From the NCBI RefSeq assembly GCF_000190735.1, contig NC_015177.1:186001-250000 (forward strand): a stretch of DNA of 64,000 bases, read 5' to 3'. The notes beneath the pieces are model-generated. The model made no database searches and was not told the origin of the DNA. It saw only the letters and a list, made by a program, of their open reading frames with translations. The translations under genes and the position numbers were made by a program. This document shows, piece by piece, positions 10,284-18,701 of this stretch. This DNA is from Pseudopedobacter saltans DSM 12145. GTDB taxonomy: Bacteria > Bacteroidota > Bacteroidia > Sphingobacteriales > Sphingobacteriaceae. Position 1 is the first letter of the stretch, and every line of letters starts with the position of its first letter.

Positions 10284-11018
10284 TTATGGAGTGGTAACAG
10301 CGACCGGAATTATCTTCCCATTGAAAAATTTGGCCCCTGTTATTGCAAAATCTGCAATGTATTTCCCCATCTCGAAAGCCTGAACAGGGGACTGATATCC
10401 GGGAAATGCTTTTTCCAACATTTCTGTTTGAGCTGAACCTAAAGCCAGACAATTCACTTTGATTCCTTCGTCGGTTAACTCCTGTGCCAGGCATTCGGTG
10501 AAATTATGTAATGCAGCTTTACTTGCCGAATAAGCGATAAGGCCAGGGAATTTAGCACTTCCCATGTAGCCACCCATTGAGCCGATATTAAGTATATGGC
10601 CTTGTTTTTCGATAAAAGGAAGGAGTTCCTGAGTGATTCTGAAATGCCCTAGAACATTGGACTGAAACATCTCTATCATATCAAATTCAGTTGTTTCTTT
10701 AAACGGTTTACTGATCAGGGAACCAGCATTATTGATAAGGATATTGAATTTGCCCCATCTTTGTTGTATAAACTGGACAAGCCCAGCATATTCATCATTT
10801 ACAATATCGAAAACGATAGGGAAAAACTTTGCTTCGGGATTCAGGCTATAAACGATTTGATGCAGATTTGTTAGTTTCTCCTGTGATCGGGCCAAAGCAA
10901 TCACTTCATGGCCTTTGATGGCTAATTCTATAGCAGCTTCAAATCCAACGCCGCTACTTGCTCCGGTTATAATAACTTTTTGTAATGGTTGTTCGTCTGT
11001 TAAAGATGTCGTTTGCAT
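10284..11018 (-). CDS. short-chain dehydrogenase/reductase (classical SDR)
   Basis: This 244-residue Rossmann-fold oxidoreductase shows the cofactor glycine motif TGASSGVG (about residue 19), the structural NNAG (about 94), and the catalytic Ser...Tyr-x-x-x-Lys (GSMGGYMGS, YSASK at about residue 161). The arginine after the second strand (ALARSQ) favours NADP. The substrate cannot be predicted. The C-terminus FFNGKIIPVAVTTP lacks a membrane segment. It reads toward the lipoprotein gene and may form a two-gene unit with it. Confidence 0.93.
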   Translation of the reverse strand: MQTTSLTDEQPLQKVIITGASSGVGFEAAIELAIKGHEVIALARSQEKLTNLHQIVYSLNPEAKFFPIVFDIVNDEYAGLVQFIQQRWGKFNILINNAGSLISKPFKETTEFDMIEMFQSNVLGHFRITQELLPFIEKQGHILNIGSMGGYMGSAKFPGLIAYSASKAALHNFTECLAQELTDEGIKVNCLALGSAQTEMLEKAFPGYQSPVQAFEMGKYIADFAITGAKFFNGKIIPVAVTTP

Positions 11019-11135
11019 GAATGAGGGTTCGTTTGTTTTAGTATCGAGTATTAAGTATTAAGTATGCGGGCATGACAATCAACGAGGTATGCTTTAAGAT
11101 GTTTTGCTTTGATAGCTATCTCTCGTTTTTTATCA

Positions 11136-12218
11136 TTATTTCTTTTTCTCAAAATCTAACCTTATTGAAAATACATTGCTATATATGGCATCACTTTGGT
11201 TTCCGATATTTGTTAAAGCGTAATCTATGGAAAAGTTCTTTAATCGGATTCCAACTCCCATGTTAGGTTGGATGTTATAGGAAAGCTTTCCGTCAAAATC
11301 GCTGGTTTTTTGAATGTTTCCAATTCCTCCTCTTAGATAAATTACTTTTTTATAGTTAGCTTCTAATCCCCCAACCGGATCAATACTTACAGGATCTGCA
11401 GGAATTAATACATTTCTTTTTCCATCTGTCGTGAAACTAAAATTAGCTTCTGTAGTAAGCCCGAAATTTTCGCCGAATTTTGAGTAATAAGAAGCACCTA
11501 AAACTAACCGGGGTAGTGTAATTTCGGTTGCATTTTTTGGAATGTTATCTTCGTTGTAGTCGTAAACAGTACTAAATTTATCCTGATTGTATGACCAAGA
11601 GTTAAAGGTTGTGGTGATATCTTTTCCTACAACAGAAAAGATGAAATTTTTCAATTTGTATTGTGCCCCTAAATCAATTCCGAAACCCCATGATTTGCCA
11701 AATTCACCAACCTTACGATGGACAATTTTTACATTTCCTCCATAGCTAAGTCCGTCTTGGTTTGTCTTTCTTTTTTTATGATTACGGGCGTAGCTAAACA
11801 TGAATGCATAGTCCGCTGCTGAGAAAGACTTTACTCTGTCATAATTGATATTTCCGTCTGCATCTATTAATTCAGATGTGTCTGGTATATCATCTACACC
11901 AAAGCGAATGACTGAAACACCAACTACCGCCGTATTATCCGCTACAAAAGTAGCTAATCCGCCATAGTCATACTTGGCAATGCCAGAAAAGTAAGCCGAA
12001 TGCATTAAACTTACCTGAGTAGGAGTTCGCATATTCATTAATCCCGCGGGATTCCAGTATCCTGCGGTTACGTCGTCTACAGATGAAGTTACGGCGCCGG
12101 ACATGCCGAATGATCTGGAACCTACTCCAATTTGTAAGAATTCGTTGGAGTATTTTCTGGTTTGAGAAAAAACTACGCCTGGTAACATTAAAAAAGCAAA
12201 AAGTAGTTTTTTATTCAT
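11136..12218 (-). CDS. PorV/PorQ-family outer-membrane beta-barrel protein
   Basis: This 360-residue protein has a signal peptide (LLFAFLMLPGVVFSQ) and then YSNEFLQIGVGSRSFGMSG, with WNPAGL shortly after. That opening is typical of the FadL/PorV-like barrels used by the type IX secretion system to shuttle cargo. The remainder alternates beta strands to a C-terminal strand ending FSIRLDFEKKK. It overlaps the AcpH-like gene by 8 bp. Whether it acts in protein secretion or is a paralogue with another role is not decidable here. It resembles the class annotated as PorV2. Confidence 0.8.
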   Translation of the reverse strand: MNKKLLFAFLMLPGVVFSQTRKYSNEFLQIGVGSRSFGMSGAVTSSVDDVTAGYWNPAGLMNMRTPTQVSLMHSAYFSGIAKYDYGGLATFVADNTAVVGVSVIRFGVDDIPDTSELIDADGNINYDRVKSFSAADYAFMFSYARNHKKRKTNQDGLSYGGNVKIVHRKVGEFGKSWGFGIDLGAQYKLKNFIFSVVGKDITTTFNSWSYNQDKFSTVYDYNEDNIPKNATEITLPRLVLGASYYSKFGENFGLTTEANFSFTTDGKRNVLIPADPVSIDPVGGLEANYKKVIYLRGGIGNIQKTSDFDGKLSYNIQPNMGVGIRLKNFSIDYALTNIGNQSDAIYSNVFSIRLDFEKKK

Positions 12219-12891
12219 TGATTAGCAGGGCTTCTATCTCATCAAAGATAAACATAAAATTTTCGTCTAAAAGCGAAATATAGCTGCTGATAACTTTTGT
12301 CATTTCTTCTTTTTTATAATCGCTGAGAGGGGTAGCCCAAACTCGCATACATATGCGTTTTAATGCGTAGCTGATACTTTCTGGCTTAATATAGGTTCCT
12401 AAATAAGCTTCTTTTACAAAACTGGAGTAGTATTTTAAGAAAATGTCTGTTTCCACTATATCGTTTATCCGTAAAAACTCTTCGATAGCTTTATAATCAA
12501 TAGATTTTAAGTGTTTATAGAACCTGTTGATATCTATGGTCTTGTATTTTAATAACAGGTGGTCCAGACAAAGCTCGTAGCCCACATGACCTACGAAGAA
12601 AGGTTTTATAGGCGTTCCGGCCAGAATAGTCGTAAAATGATTCTTCAGTTCATGCTGGTGATAAAAAAAGGAAGAGGTATTATGGAATATTTTATCTACA
12701 GCCAGATGTTTTTTCCATCCGGTTATTAAAGCTTTCAGCTCTGAATTATGGTATAACTTTTCGCTAGTTTTCTCGGGGAATAGCTTCCAGTTTTTATTTG
12801 CATTTTTTAGCAAATCCGGTAAAACGGCTCCTAAAACTTTGTATGAGTCTGATTCATTTTTATCGAAGTAATAATGGGAAAGAAAGTTCAT
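12211..12891 (-). CDS. AcpH-like acyl-carrier-protein phosphodiesterase homologue
   Basis: This 226-residue helical protein starts [14 protein letters not shown], matching the opening of ACP phosphodiesterase (E. coli AcpH starts MNFLAHLHL), followed by [12 protein letters not shown] and later [13 protein letters not shown]. AcpH enzymes remove phosphopantetheine from ACP through an HD-like metal site; the pattern of H, D and E residues is compatible, but similarity is distant. The 8-bp overlap with the downstream PorV-like gene indicates coupling. It is divergent from tyrS with 83 bp between. Confidence 0.7.
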   Translation of the reverse strand: MNFLSHYYFDKNESDSYKVLGAVLPDLLKNANKNWKLFPEKTSEKLYHNSELKALITGWKKHLAVDKIFHNTSSFFYHQHELKNHFTTILAGTPIKPFFVGHVGYELCLDHLLLKYKTIDINRFYKHLKSIDYKAIEEFLRINDIVETDIFLKYYSSFVKEAYLGTYIKPESISYALKRICMRVWATPLSDYKKEEMTKVISSYISLLDENFMFIFDEIEALLINE

Positions 12892-12933
12892 TCGCTCTTT
12901 TTAAATCTACTGAAAACAATAAGTATCTATTCT

Positions 12934-12941
12934 TATATTTG
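12934..12941 (+). promoter_or_regulatory. TAnnTTTG (-7) box upstream of tyrS
   Basis: TATATTTG matches the Bacteroidota -7 consensus, 33 bp before the tyrS ATG. It places transcription start near 12946. No clear -33 TTG is visible. Confidence 0.5.
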
Positions 12942-12974
12942 CCGAATTACAATATAACAAATAAAATTAAAGAG

Positions 12975-14258
12975 ATGAATTTCGTAGAAGATTTACGTTG
13001 GAGAGGGCTGATACAAGATATTATGCCTGGAACAGAGGAAGAACTTTCTAAAGGAATGGTCTCTGGATACATCGGTTTCGACCCAACTGCAGAGTCTTTG
13101 CATGTTGGCAGTCTTTCTCAAATATTTACGCTTGTAAGATTCCAGCAAGCCGGACATAAACCTTTGGCTTTGGTAGGAGGAGCAACAGGTATGATTGGTG
13201 ACCCTACGGGTAAGTCTCAGGAGCGTAATTTACTTTCTGAAGAGGAGTTAGCAAAAAACTTAAAAGGTATTCAGAAGCAATTAGAACAGTTTTTAGATTT
13301 TGATTGTGGTGCAAATAGTGCAGAAATAGTAAATAACTACGATTGGTTTAAAAATTATAGTTTTTTAGATTTTATCAGAGATGCTGGGAAACACATCACT
13401 GTAAATTATATGATGGCTAAGGATTCTGTAAAAAAACGTTTGGAAAGTGAAGTTGGGATGTCATTTACAGAATTTACTTATCAGTTGATTCAAGGTTTTG
13501 ATTTTTACCATTTATGGAAAGAGCGAAACGTGAAGTTGCAGATGGGCGGTTCGGATCAATGGGGAAATATTGTTACCGGTACAGAATTTATTAGAAGAAA
13601 GGCACAAGGCCAGGCATTTGCTTTAACATCTCCGCTTATTAAGAAAGCGGATGGTACTAAATTTGGTAAAACCGAAGGTGGAAACATTTGGTTAGATCCA
13701 AAGCGTACCAGCCCATACCAATTCTACCAGTTTTGGTTAAATGCAACTGATGAGGATGTGAAAAATTACATCAAAATTTTCACTTTTATGACAAAGGAAG
13801 AAGTTGACGCTTTAATTGCTGAACATGACCAGGCTCCGCATTTACGTGTTTTGCAAAAATCTTTGGCAGAAGATATCACAAGAAGAGTACATGGCGAACA
13901 GGCTTTACAAACTGCTTTGAAAACTACTGACTTTTTATTTGGCAATGGTTCTTTGGAGTTTTTAAACGCTTTATCGGACGAGGAAGTTATTGGTGTTTTC
14001 GAAGGAATTGCCCAGTTTAAGGTAGACAGAAGTGCTATTGACTCAGGTGTGGATGTGGTGAGTTTGTTAGCAGAAAAAACACAGATTTTCCCATCTAAAG
14101 GGGAAGCTAAGAAAATGATCCAGGGTGGAGGTGTTTCTATTAACAGAGAAAAAGTTGGTGGACCAGACGTGATTGTTAGTACTGCTAACCTGGTAAATAA
14201 TAAATTTATAGTTGCTCAAAAAGGAAAGAAAAACTACTTTTTGATTATAGCAGAATAG
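12975..14258 (+). CDS. tyrS: tyrosyl-tRNA synthetase
   Basis: The start at 12975 ([19 protein letters not shown]) gives 427 residues and the normal bacterial TyrRS N-terminus; the frame stays open 59 codons further upstream, but those residues look non-coding. The class I HIGH-type motif is HVGS in [14 protein letters not shown], the tyrosine pocket appears as [12 protein letters not shown] and [11 protein letters not shown], and the KMSKS equivalent is KFGKT. A C-terminal S4 RNA-binding domain ends the protein ([14 protein letters not shown]). It is monocistronic, with a promoter box upstream and a strong terminator downstream. Confidence 0.97.
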   Translation: MNFVEDLRWRGLIQDIMPGTEEELSKGMVSGYIGFDPTAESLHVGSLSQIFTLVRFQQAGHKPLALVGGATGMIGDPTGKSQERNLLSEEELAKNLKGIQKQLEQFLDFDCGANSAEIVNNYDWFKNYSFLDFIRDAGKHITVNYMMAKDSVKKRLESEVGMSFTEFTYQLIQGFDFYHLWKERNVKLQMGGSDQWGNIVTGTEFIRRKAQGQAFALTSPLIKKADGTKFGKTEGGNIWLDPKRTSPYQFYQFWLNATDEDVKNYIKIFTFMTKEEVDALIAEHDQAPHLRVLQKSLAEDITRRVHGEQALQTALKTTDFLFGNGSLEFLNALSDEEVIGVFEGIAQFKVDRSAIDSGVDVVSLLAEKTQIFPSKGEAKKMIQGGGVSINREKVGGPDVIVSTANLVNNKFIVAQKGKKNYFLIIAE

Positions 14259-14281
14259 GAAAATATTCTTTAATAAAGCGT

Positions 14282-14314
14282 AAGAGGCACAAAAATTTGA
14301 TTTTTGTGCCTCTT
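14282..14314 (+). terminator. intrinsic terminator after tyrS
   Basis: A 14-bp perfect stem (AAGAGGCACAAAAA with TTTTTGTGCCTCTT) with a 5-nt loop lies 23 bp past the tyrS stop. Confidence 0.85.
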
Positions 14315-14402
14315 GTGTTGAATAGGAATTGATTTAAAAAATTGTTGGGAAATTTTATTTTCATGACAAAAATACATATATTAGTGGATAAATGTCGTAA
14401 TA

Positions 14403-14894
14403 ATGAAAAAGCAACAATTAGAAGAGCCTTTAGCAGAATACATCACAGCAATGGATGTTGCTAATAATGCATTTATAGGAATGTTGGGTGGGGGTGGCCT
14501 GTTGGGAATGCATCAGAAAATAAAGTCTGATTTCGATTTGTTGGAGCTTACAAGAAAAGGTCTTCCAAAGAAGGCTATTTTGGCACTTGCAAAAAAAATA
14601 TCTTTTCCTATTCAAGAGCTGGCTAAAGTAATGCACATTTCCGAGCGAACTTTCCAACGTTTCGATGAAAAGGAACTTGTAAAGCCAGAATATTCTGAAA
14701 AAGCTATAGAATTGGCGAAGTTGTATCTGAAAGGCGAAGAGGTTTTTGGTTCTTTAGAGCGGTTTAAAACCTGGATGAAAACGCCTTCAGTATTTTTTAG
14801 GAATGAAACCCCAGTATCTCTATTGGATACCTCTATTGGTTTTAGTTTAGTTAAAGAAGAGCTTGGCCGTATAGAGCATGGCATTTTCGCTTAA
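14403..14894 (+). CDS. antitoxin of the Xre/MbcA/ParS (DUF2384) family
   Basis: This 163-residue protein has an N-terminal helical Xre-like HTH region (SFPIQELAKVMHISERTFQRF at about residues 72-92) and a C-terminal DUF2384 segment with AIELAKLYLKGEEVFGSLERFKTW and LLDTSIGFSLVKEELGRIEHG. That C-terminal region is the toxin-binding part of RES-partner antitoxins. The start is an ATG at 14403; the next gene begins 2 bp after the stop, the expected antitoxin-first order. It probably represses its own promoter, as known for the family. Confidence 0.92.
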   Translation: MKKQQLEEPLAEYITAMDVANNAFIGMLGGGGLLGMHQKIKSDFDLLELTRKGLPKKAILALAKKISFPIQELAKVMHISERTFQRFDEKELVKPEYSEKAIELAKLYLKGEEVFGSLERFKTWMKTPSVFFRNETPVSLLDTSIGFSLVKEELGRIEHGIFA

Positions 14895-14896
14895 AT

Positions 14897-15352
14897 ATGT
14901 TGTTATTTAGATTGACCCGTAAAAAATATGCAGATGATTTAAGTGGTACTGGAGCCAGACTAAACGGTGGCAGATGGAATAATGTGGGGACTTCAATGGT
15001 GTATCTAACTTCGTCGAAATCACTGGCTGTTTTAGAAGTATTGGTTCATCTGTCATTTGATTTAATGCCTGAAGATTTTTATATGGCCACTTACGATGTG
15101 CCAATGGAAGAAACTCTGGAAATTGAAGCACACAAGCTTCCTTCTGGCTGGAAGGAAATCCCCCATCAGAATTGTACCCGGAGTATAGGGGACAGGTTTA
15201 TTAAAGATGCTGAGTTTTTTTTATGTAAGGTTCCATCTATTATTATTAATGATGAATTTAATTACCTTCTTAATCCGGCTCATCCATCAATGGGAAAGGT
15301 AAAGCTGGTGAACTTAGAGAGTTTCGTATTTGATGCAAGATTAAAAGGTTGA
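14897..15352 (+). CDS. RES-domain toxin (NAD-degrading family)
   Basis: This 151-residue RES-domain protein shows the conserved residues for which the fold is named: Arg in NGGRWN (about residue 27), Glu in LAVLEVLVHL (about 49) and Ser in NPAHPSMGKV (about 133). RES toxins characterised in other bacteria cleave NAD. The gene is complete with no disabling change. It directly follows its antitoxin, forming a type II Xre-RES module in otherwise core DNA. Confidence 0.92.
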   Translation: MLLFRLTRKKYADDLSGTGARLNGGRWNNVGTSMVYLTSSKSLAVLEVLVHLSFDLMPEDFYMATYDVPMEETLEIEAHKLPSGWKEIPHQNCTRSIGDRFIKDAEFFLCKVPSIIINDEFNYLLNPAHPSMGKVKLVNLESFVFDARLKG

Positions 15353-15399
15353 ATTTAATTGTAACTGGTAATAAATGTTCACCGTATTTTTAATTAACA

Positions 15400-16377
15400 T
15401 TAGCTGATCAACAAGTTGCATCCTCTTATATCGCTATTATCGAATCGACCTAAAATTTCAAAAGTATTCGGGCTTAATATTTTTCCTAAATCCTGGGTGG
15501 CAATAAAGGAACAGGAGTAAATATTGGCCAGATCAATAACATTAATACCACCCGTTTTATTATTTTCTAAAATGGTCAATGGATCATTAATATCGCGGGT
15601 AATAATCTTCATCCATTTTGGGCTTTCGAAAATGCCGTTACCAAATGAGTATCCTTGAGACAGAAGCTCTGTCATTCCATATTCTGAATGGATAGTTTTT
15701 ACCCCGAAACCATTGCATAAAATTTTATGTAATTCTTCACGAACCATTTCTTTTCTTTTACCTTTCATGCCACCTGTTTCCATAACAATAAGTTCTGGAA
15801 AATCGATTTGATATTTTTCTATAAAATCAAGTAAAGCGTAGGTAACACCAATTAATATTGTTTTCTGTCTGGATTGTTTTAGTTTTTGCAATTTATTGAA
15901 TAATAAATCATGTTCATAAAGCAGGAAACCACTGTCTGGATGTTCACTTAGGTTAATCAGGTCTTCTACCATGTAAATTAGTGAGGAACCTTCTCTTTCC
16001 AGATAGCTTGGTAGAAGGGCTATAATACATAGATTCTGAGGGGTTCCATAAAATTGTGTGAAAGCTTTTTGGTAACTTTTTATATACCAGTTTATATCTT
16101 TTACAAAATGTTTGCTTGTTTTTGATCCTGTTGTTCCTGAGCTGCTAAAAATAATATCATATGAGTCATTCGAATTGATAATTTGATGGCTTTTGAAGAA
16201 TTCAATTGGTAAAAATGGTATCTGGCTATAGTGGTCGACTTTATCAATTTTTAAATTCTTTATAAATTCTTTATAAACAGGAATATTTTGTTTTTGAAAT
16301 TGGTAAACCTGAAGCGATATATCGTTGAATTCTTCTTCTGAATTGATTTTGAAAATTGTGTCGAAATCTATGTTCAT
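15400..16377 (-). CDS. LuxE/PaaK-like acyl-protein synthetase family protein
   Basis: This 325-residue protein has the adenylate-forming phosphate loop FSSSGTTGSKTSKH (about residues 79-92) and the later motif HSEYGMTELLSQ, which resemble acyl-protein synthetase (LuxE) and phenylacetate-CoA ligase. Length and lack of a full C-terminal ANL lid suit the LuxE branch. Bacteroidota carry such genes as singletons or beside polysaccharide genes; no partner is adjacent here. Substrate unknown. A perfect TACTTTTG box ends 4 nt before the ATG, suggesting a leaderless transcript. Confidence 0.82.
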   Translation of the reverse strand: MNIDFDTIFKINSEEEFNDISLQVYQFQKQNIPVYKEFIKNLKIDKVDHYSQIPFLPIEFFKSHQIINSNDSYDIIFSSSGTTGSKTSKHFVKDINWYIKSYQKAFTQFYGTPQNLCIIALLPSYLEREGSSLIYMVEDLINLSEHPDSGFLLYEHDLLFNKLQKLKQSRQKTILIGVTYALLDFIEKYQIDFPELIVMETGGMKGKRKEMVREELHKILCNGFGVKTIHSEYGMTELLSQGYSFGNGIFESPKWMKIITRDINDPLTILENNKTGGINVIDLANIYSCSFIATQDLGKILSPNTFEILGRFDNSDIRGCNLLIS

Positions 16378-16381
16378 GTTA

Positions 16382-16389
16382 CAAAAGTA
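16382..16389 (-). promoter_or_regulatory. TAnnTTTG (-7) box 4 nt before the LuxE-like ATG
   Basis: The complement reads TACTTTTG, TAAC, ATG. The spacing equals that from the same box to the predicted 5' end of SRP RNA at 42261, so transcription should begin at or next to the start codon. Confidence 0.6.
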
Positions 16390-16617
16390 ACATATGTACG
16401 GGTATTTTCATTTTCAGGTATTCCATTATCTGTTTGTAAAGCATTAAATTTTTAGTGTAGGTATGCCCAAATAGATGATAACTGTCAATATTCTTCTGTA
16501 TTACAAAAAGATATTTTGTATATGAAATGTCTTTTTGTTAATTTTAATTGATTGATAATGAGAATTGTATATGTTTTTGTTTTTGAGAACTACCAATTAA
16601 AAAACCAAATACCAAAT

Positions 16618-17604
16618 ATGAAAAAAATAGGAAAAATAGCAGTATGGCTAGTTATTGTCTTGGTATTTATGGGAATAATATTGCTTGGTTATGTGAAATT
16701 CGGTTTGCCCGACGTTGGACAGGCAGCTGATCTTAAAATAGAATCAACAGCCGAACGTCTTGAACGTGGTAAATATCTGGCTAATCATGTTTGCCTTTGT
16801 ATGGATTGCCATTCGGTTCGAGACTGGTCTAAATTAAGCGGTCCGGTAGATATGAATAGTTTCGGCGCAGGAGGTGATCGTTTTGACCATAATATGGGTT
16901 TGCCAGGAATTTATTATGCCTCTAATATTACACCGCATGGTCTAAAAGATTGGACTGATGGCGAGATTTACAGGGCAATAACCAATGGTGTAACGAAAGA
17001 TAACAGGGCGCTATTCCCAATCATGCCTTATCAGCATTTTATGCAAATGGATCCTGAAGATGTTTATTCGATTATAGCTTATATTCGAACATTACCGACT
17101 AAGGAAAGTGAGATAAAAGCTTCGGAATCGGATTTTCCAATGAATTTTATCATTAATACGATTCCACAAAAAATGGATATAAAAATAGTGAAGCCTTCTG
17201 CTAATGATCAAATTGCTTATGGTCGTTATTTAGTCAACGCAGCATCTTGTTCAGATTGTCATAGTAAAATGGAGAAAGGAAAGCCGGTATCCGGTATGGA
17301 TTTCGCAGGAGGGAATGAGTTTAAATATCCTGATGGAAAGACATCAAATTTTTCGGCGAACATTACACCGGATACGGAAACTGGTATTGGTTTATGGACG
17401 GAAGAGCAATTCGTAAATCGTTTTGCAGCTTATCGTGAAATAAAGGAAAATCCAAGAGCGGTATCAAAAGGGGAATTTCAAACAATTATGCCGTGGATCA
17501 TGATGAGTGGGATGAATGACAGCGATTTAAAAGCGATTTATGCTTATTTACGTACAATAAAACCAGTTAGGAATAAAGTTACACCCTTCGTTACCGCAGA
17601 CTGA
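16618..17604 (+). CDS. membrane-anchored diheme cytochrome c
   Basis: The start at 16618 (MKKIGKIAVWLVIVLVFMG) yields a 328-residue protein; the frame is open 22 codons further upstream, but this start places a membrane anchor or signal at residues 7-27. Two heme c sites are present: CMDCH near residue 61 and CSDCH near residue 216, each heading a cytochrome c domain with a probable distal methionine ligand (MPYQHFMQM; MPWIMMSGM). The arrangement resembles cytochrome subunits of membrane dehydrogenases, but no dehydrogenase is adjacent. Located in the periplasm facing the membrane; electron partner unknown. Confidence 0.9.
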   Translation: MKKIGKIAVWLVIVLVFMGIILLGYVKFGLPDVGQAADLKIESTAERLERGKYLANHVCLCMDCHSVRDWSKLSGPVDMNSFGAGGDRFDHNMGLPGIYYASNITPHGLKDWTDGEIYRAITNGVTKDNRALFPIMPYQHFMQMDPEDVYSIIAYIRTLPTKESEIKASESDFPMNFIINTIPQKMDIKIVKPSANDQIAYGRYLVNAASCSDCHSKMEKGKPVSGMDFAGGNEFKYPDGKTSNFSANITPDTETGIGLWTEEQFVNRFAAYREIKENPRAVSKGEFQTIMPWIMMSGMNDSDLKAIYAYLRTIKPVRNKVTPFVTAD

Positions 17605-17618
17605 TGAATAATTGTGTC

Positions 17619-17660
17619 AATAAATAGAGACTTTTTTCTTTGAGAAGGTCTCTATTTATT
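17619..17660. terminator. hairpin between cytochrome c and aldo/keto reductase genes
   Basis: A 13-bp perfect inverted repeat (AATAAATAGAGAC with GTCTCTATTTATT) has a 16-nt loop between convergent genes. The U-tract is weak, so terminator function is moderately supported. Confidence 0.6.
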
Positions 17661-17702
17661 AGTGAGCTGTGGTTTTAAATAAACTATTACAGATAATTGT
17701 AT

Positions 17703-18698
17703 TTATCTATTTAAAATATTGTTTATGGAAATCAGCTCCTCTTCGCTAAATGTTGTATTTCTAATGCTGTTTAAAGAATCTAACAACTGCTCTGAAGAAC
17801 TTGCGCCAACTAGAACGCTCGTTACTCTTTTATCTTTCAATAGCCATGCAATAGCCATTTGGGCTAAAGATTGATTTCTTTGTAAAGCTATTTCACTCAG
17901 CTGTTTAGCTTTTTCTATTTTGTCGGGCGTTGCGTAAGCTTCGGTTAGAAAACCATGAGCCTTTGCCAGTCTAGAATTCTCAGGAATACCTTTTAAGTAT
18001 TTATTAGTTAATAATCCCTGGGCTAAGGGAGAGAAAGGAATACAGCCGATTTGTACTTTTTCGAGCGTATCTAACAGGCTTTTCTCTACCCATCTTTCAA
18101 ACATCGAATATTTGGGCTGATGGATAAGGCAAGGTGTGCCCAATTCCTTTAAAATTGCTGTTGCTTTTAGAAATTCAGGAGTATTGTAGTTACTTAAACC
18201 CACATAAAGAGCCTTTCCCTGGCGAACGATTAAATCCAATGCGGCCATGGTTTCTTCTAAAGGCGTTTCAGGGTCGGGCCTATGATGATAGAAAATATCT
18301 ACATACTCCAATTGCATCCTTTTTAGGCTTTGATCCAGACTGCTAACCAAATATTTTTTTGAGCCCCAATCGCCATAAGGTCCCTGCCACATGGTATAAC
18401 CCGCTTTTGAGGAAATAATCATTTCATCCCGATAGGAAGAAAAATCTTTCTTAAGTATTTTTCCGAAATTGGTTTCCGCAGATCCGGGAGGAGGGCCATA
18501 ATTATTTGCCAGATCGAAATGTGTAATACCGTTGTCGAAAGCAGTTCTTATAATCTGATTTGATGTCTCAAAGTTGTCTACATCTCCGAAATTATGCCAA
18601 AGTCCTAAAGAAATTTCAGGAAGTTTAATGCCGCTGTTTCCACAGCGGCGATAATTCATTTCTTTATATCTCGATTCTGATGTCTGATAATCTTGCAT
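17703..18698 (-). CDS. aldo/keto reductase (YghZ-like)
   Basis: This 331-residue TIM-barrel NADPH reductase has the N-terminal pattern NYRRCGNSGIKLPEISLGLW and DLANNYGPPPGSAE, matching YghZ/L-glyceraldehyde-3-phosphate reductase. The catalytic tetrad is visible as Asp and Tyr (DLANNYG), Lys (SSKAGY) and His (YHHRPD). The start lies 3 bp after the dnaE stop on the same strand, so it is probably read from the dnaE transcript. The physiological aldehyde is not known; the likely role is detoxification. Confidence 0.9.
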   Translation of the reverse strand: MQDYQTSESRYKEMNYRRCGNSGIKLPEISLGLWHNFGDVDNFETSNQIIRTAFDNGITHFDLANNYGPPPGSAETNFGKILKKDFSSYRDEMIISSKAGYTMWQGPYGDWGSKKYLVSSLDQSLKRMQLEYVDIFYHHRPDPETPLEETMAALDLIVRQGKALYVGLSNYNTPEFLKATAILKELGTPCLIHQPKYSMFERWVEKSLLDTLEKVQIGCIPFSPLAQGLLTNKYLKGIPENSRLAKAHGFLTEAYATPDKIEKAKQLSEIALQRNQSLAQMAIAWLLKDKRVTSVLVGASSSEQLLDSLNSIRNTTFSEEELISINNILNR

Positions 18699-18701
18699 GT
18701 A

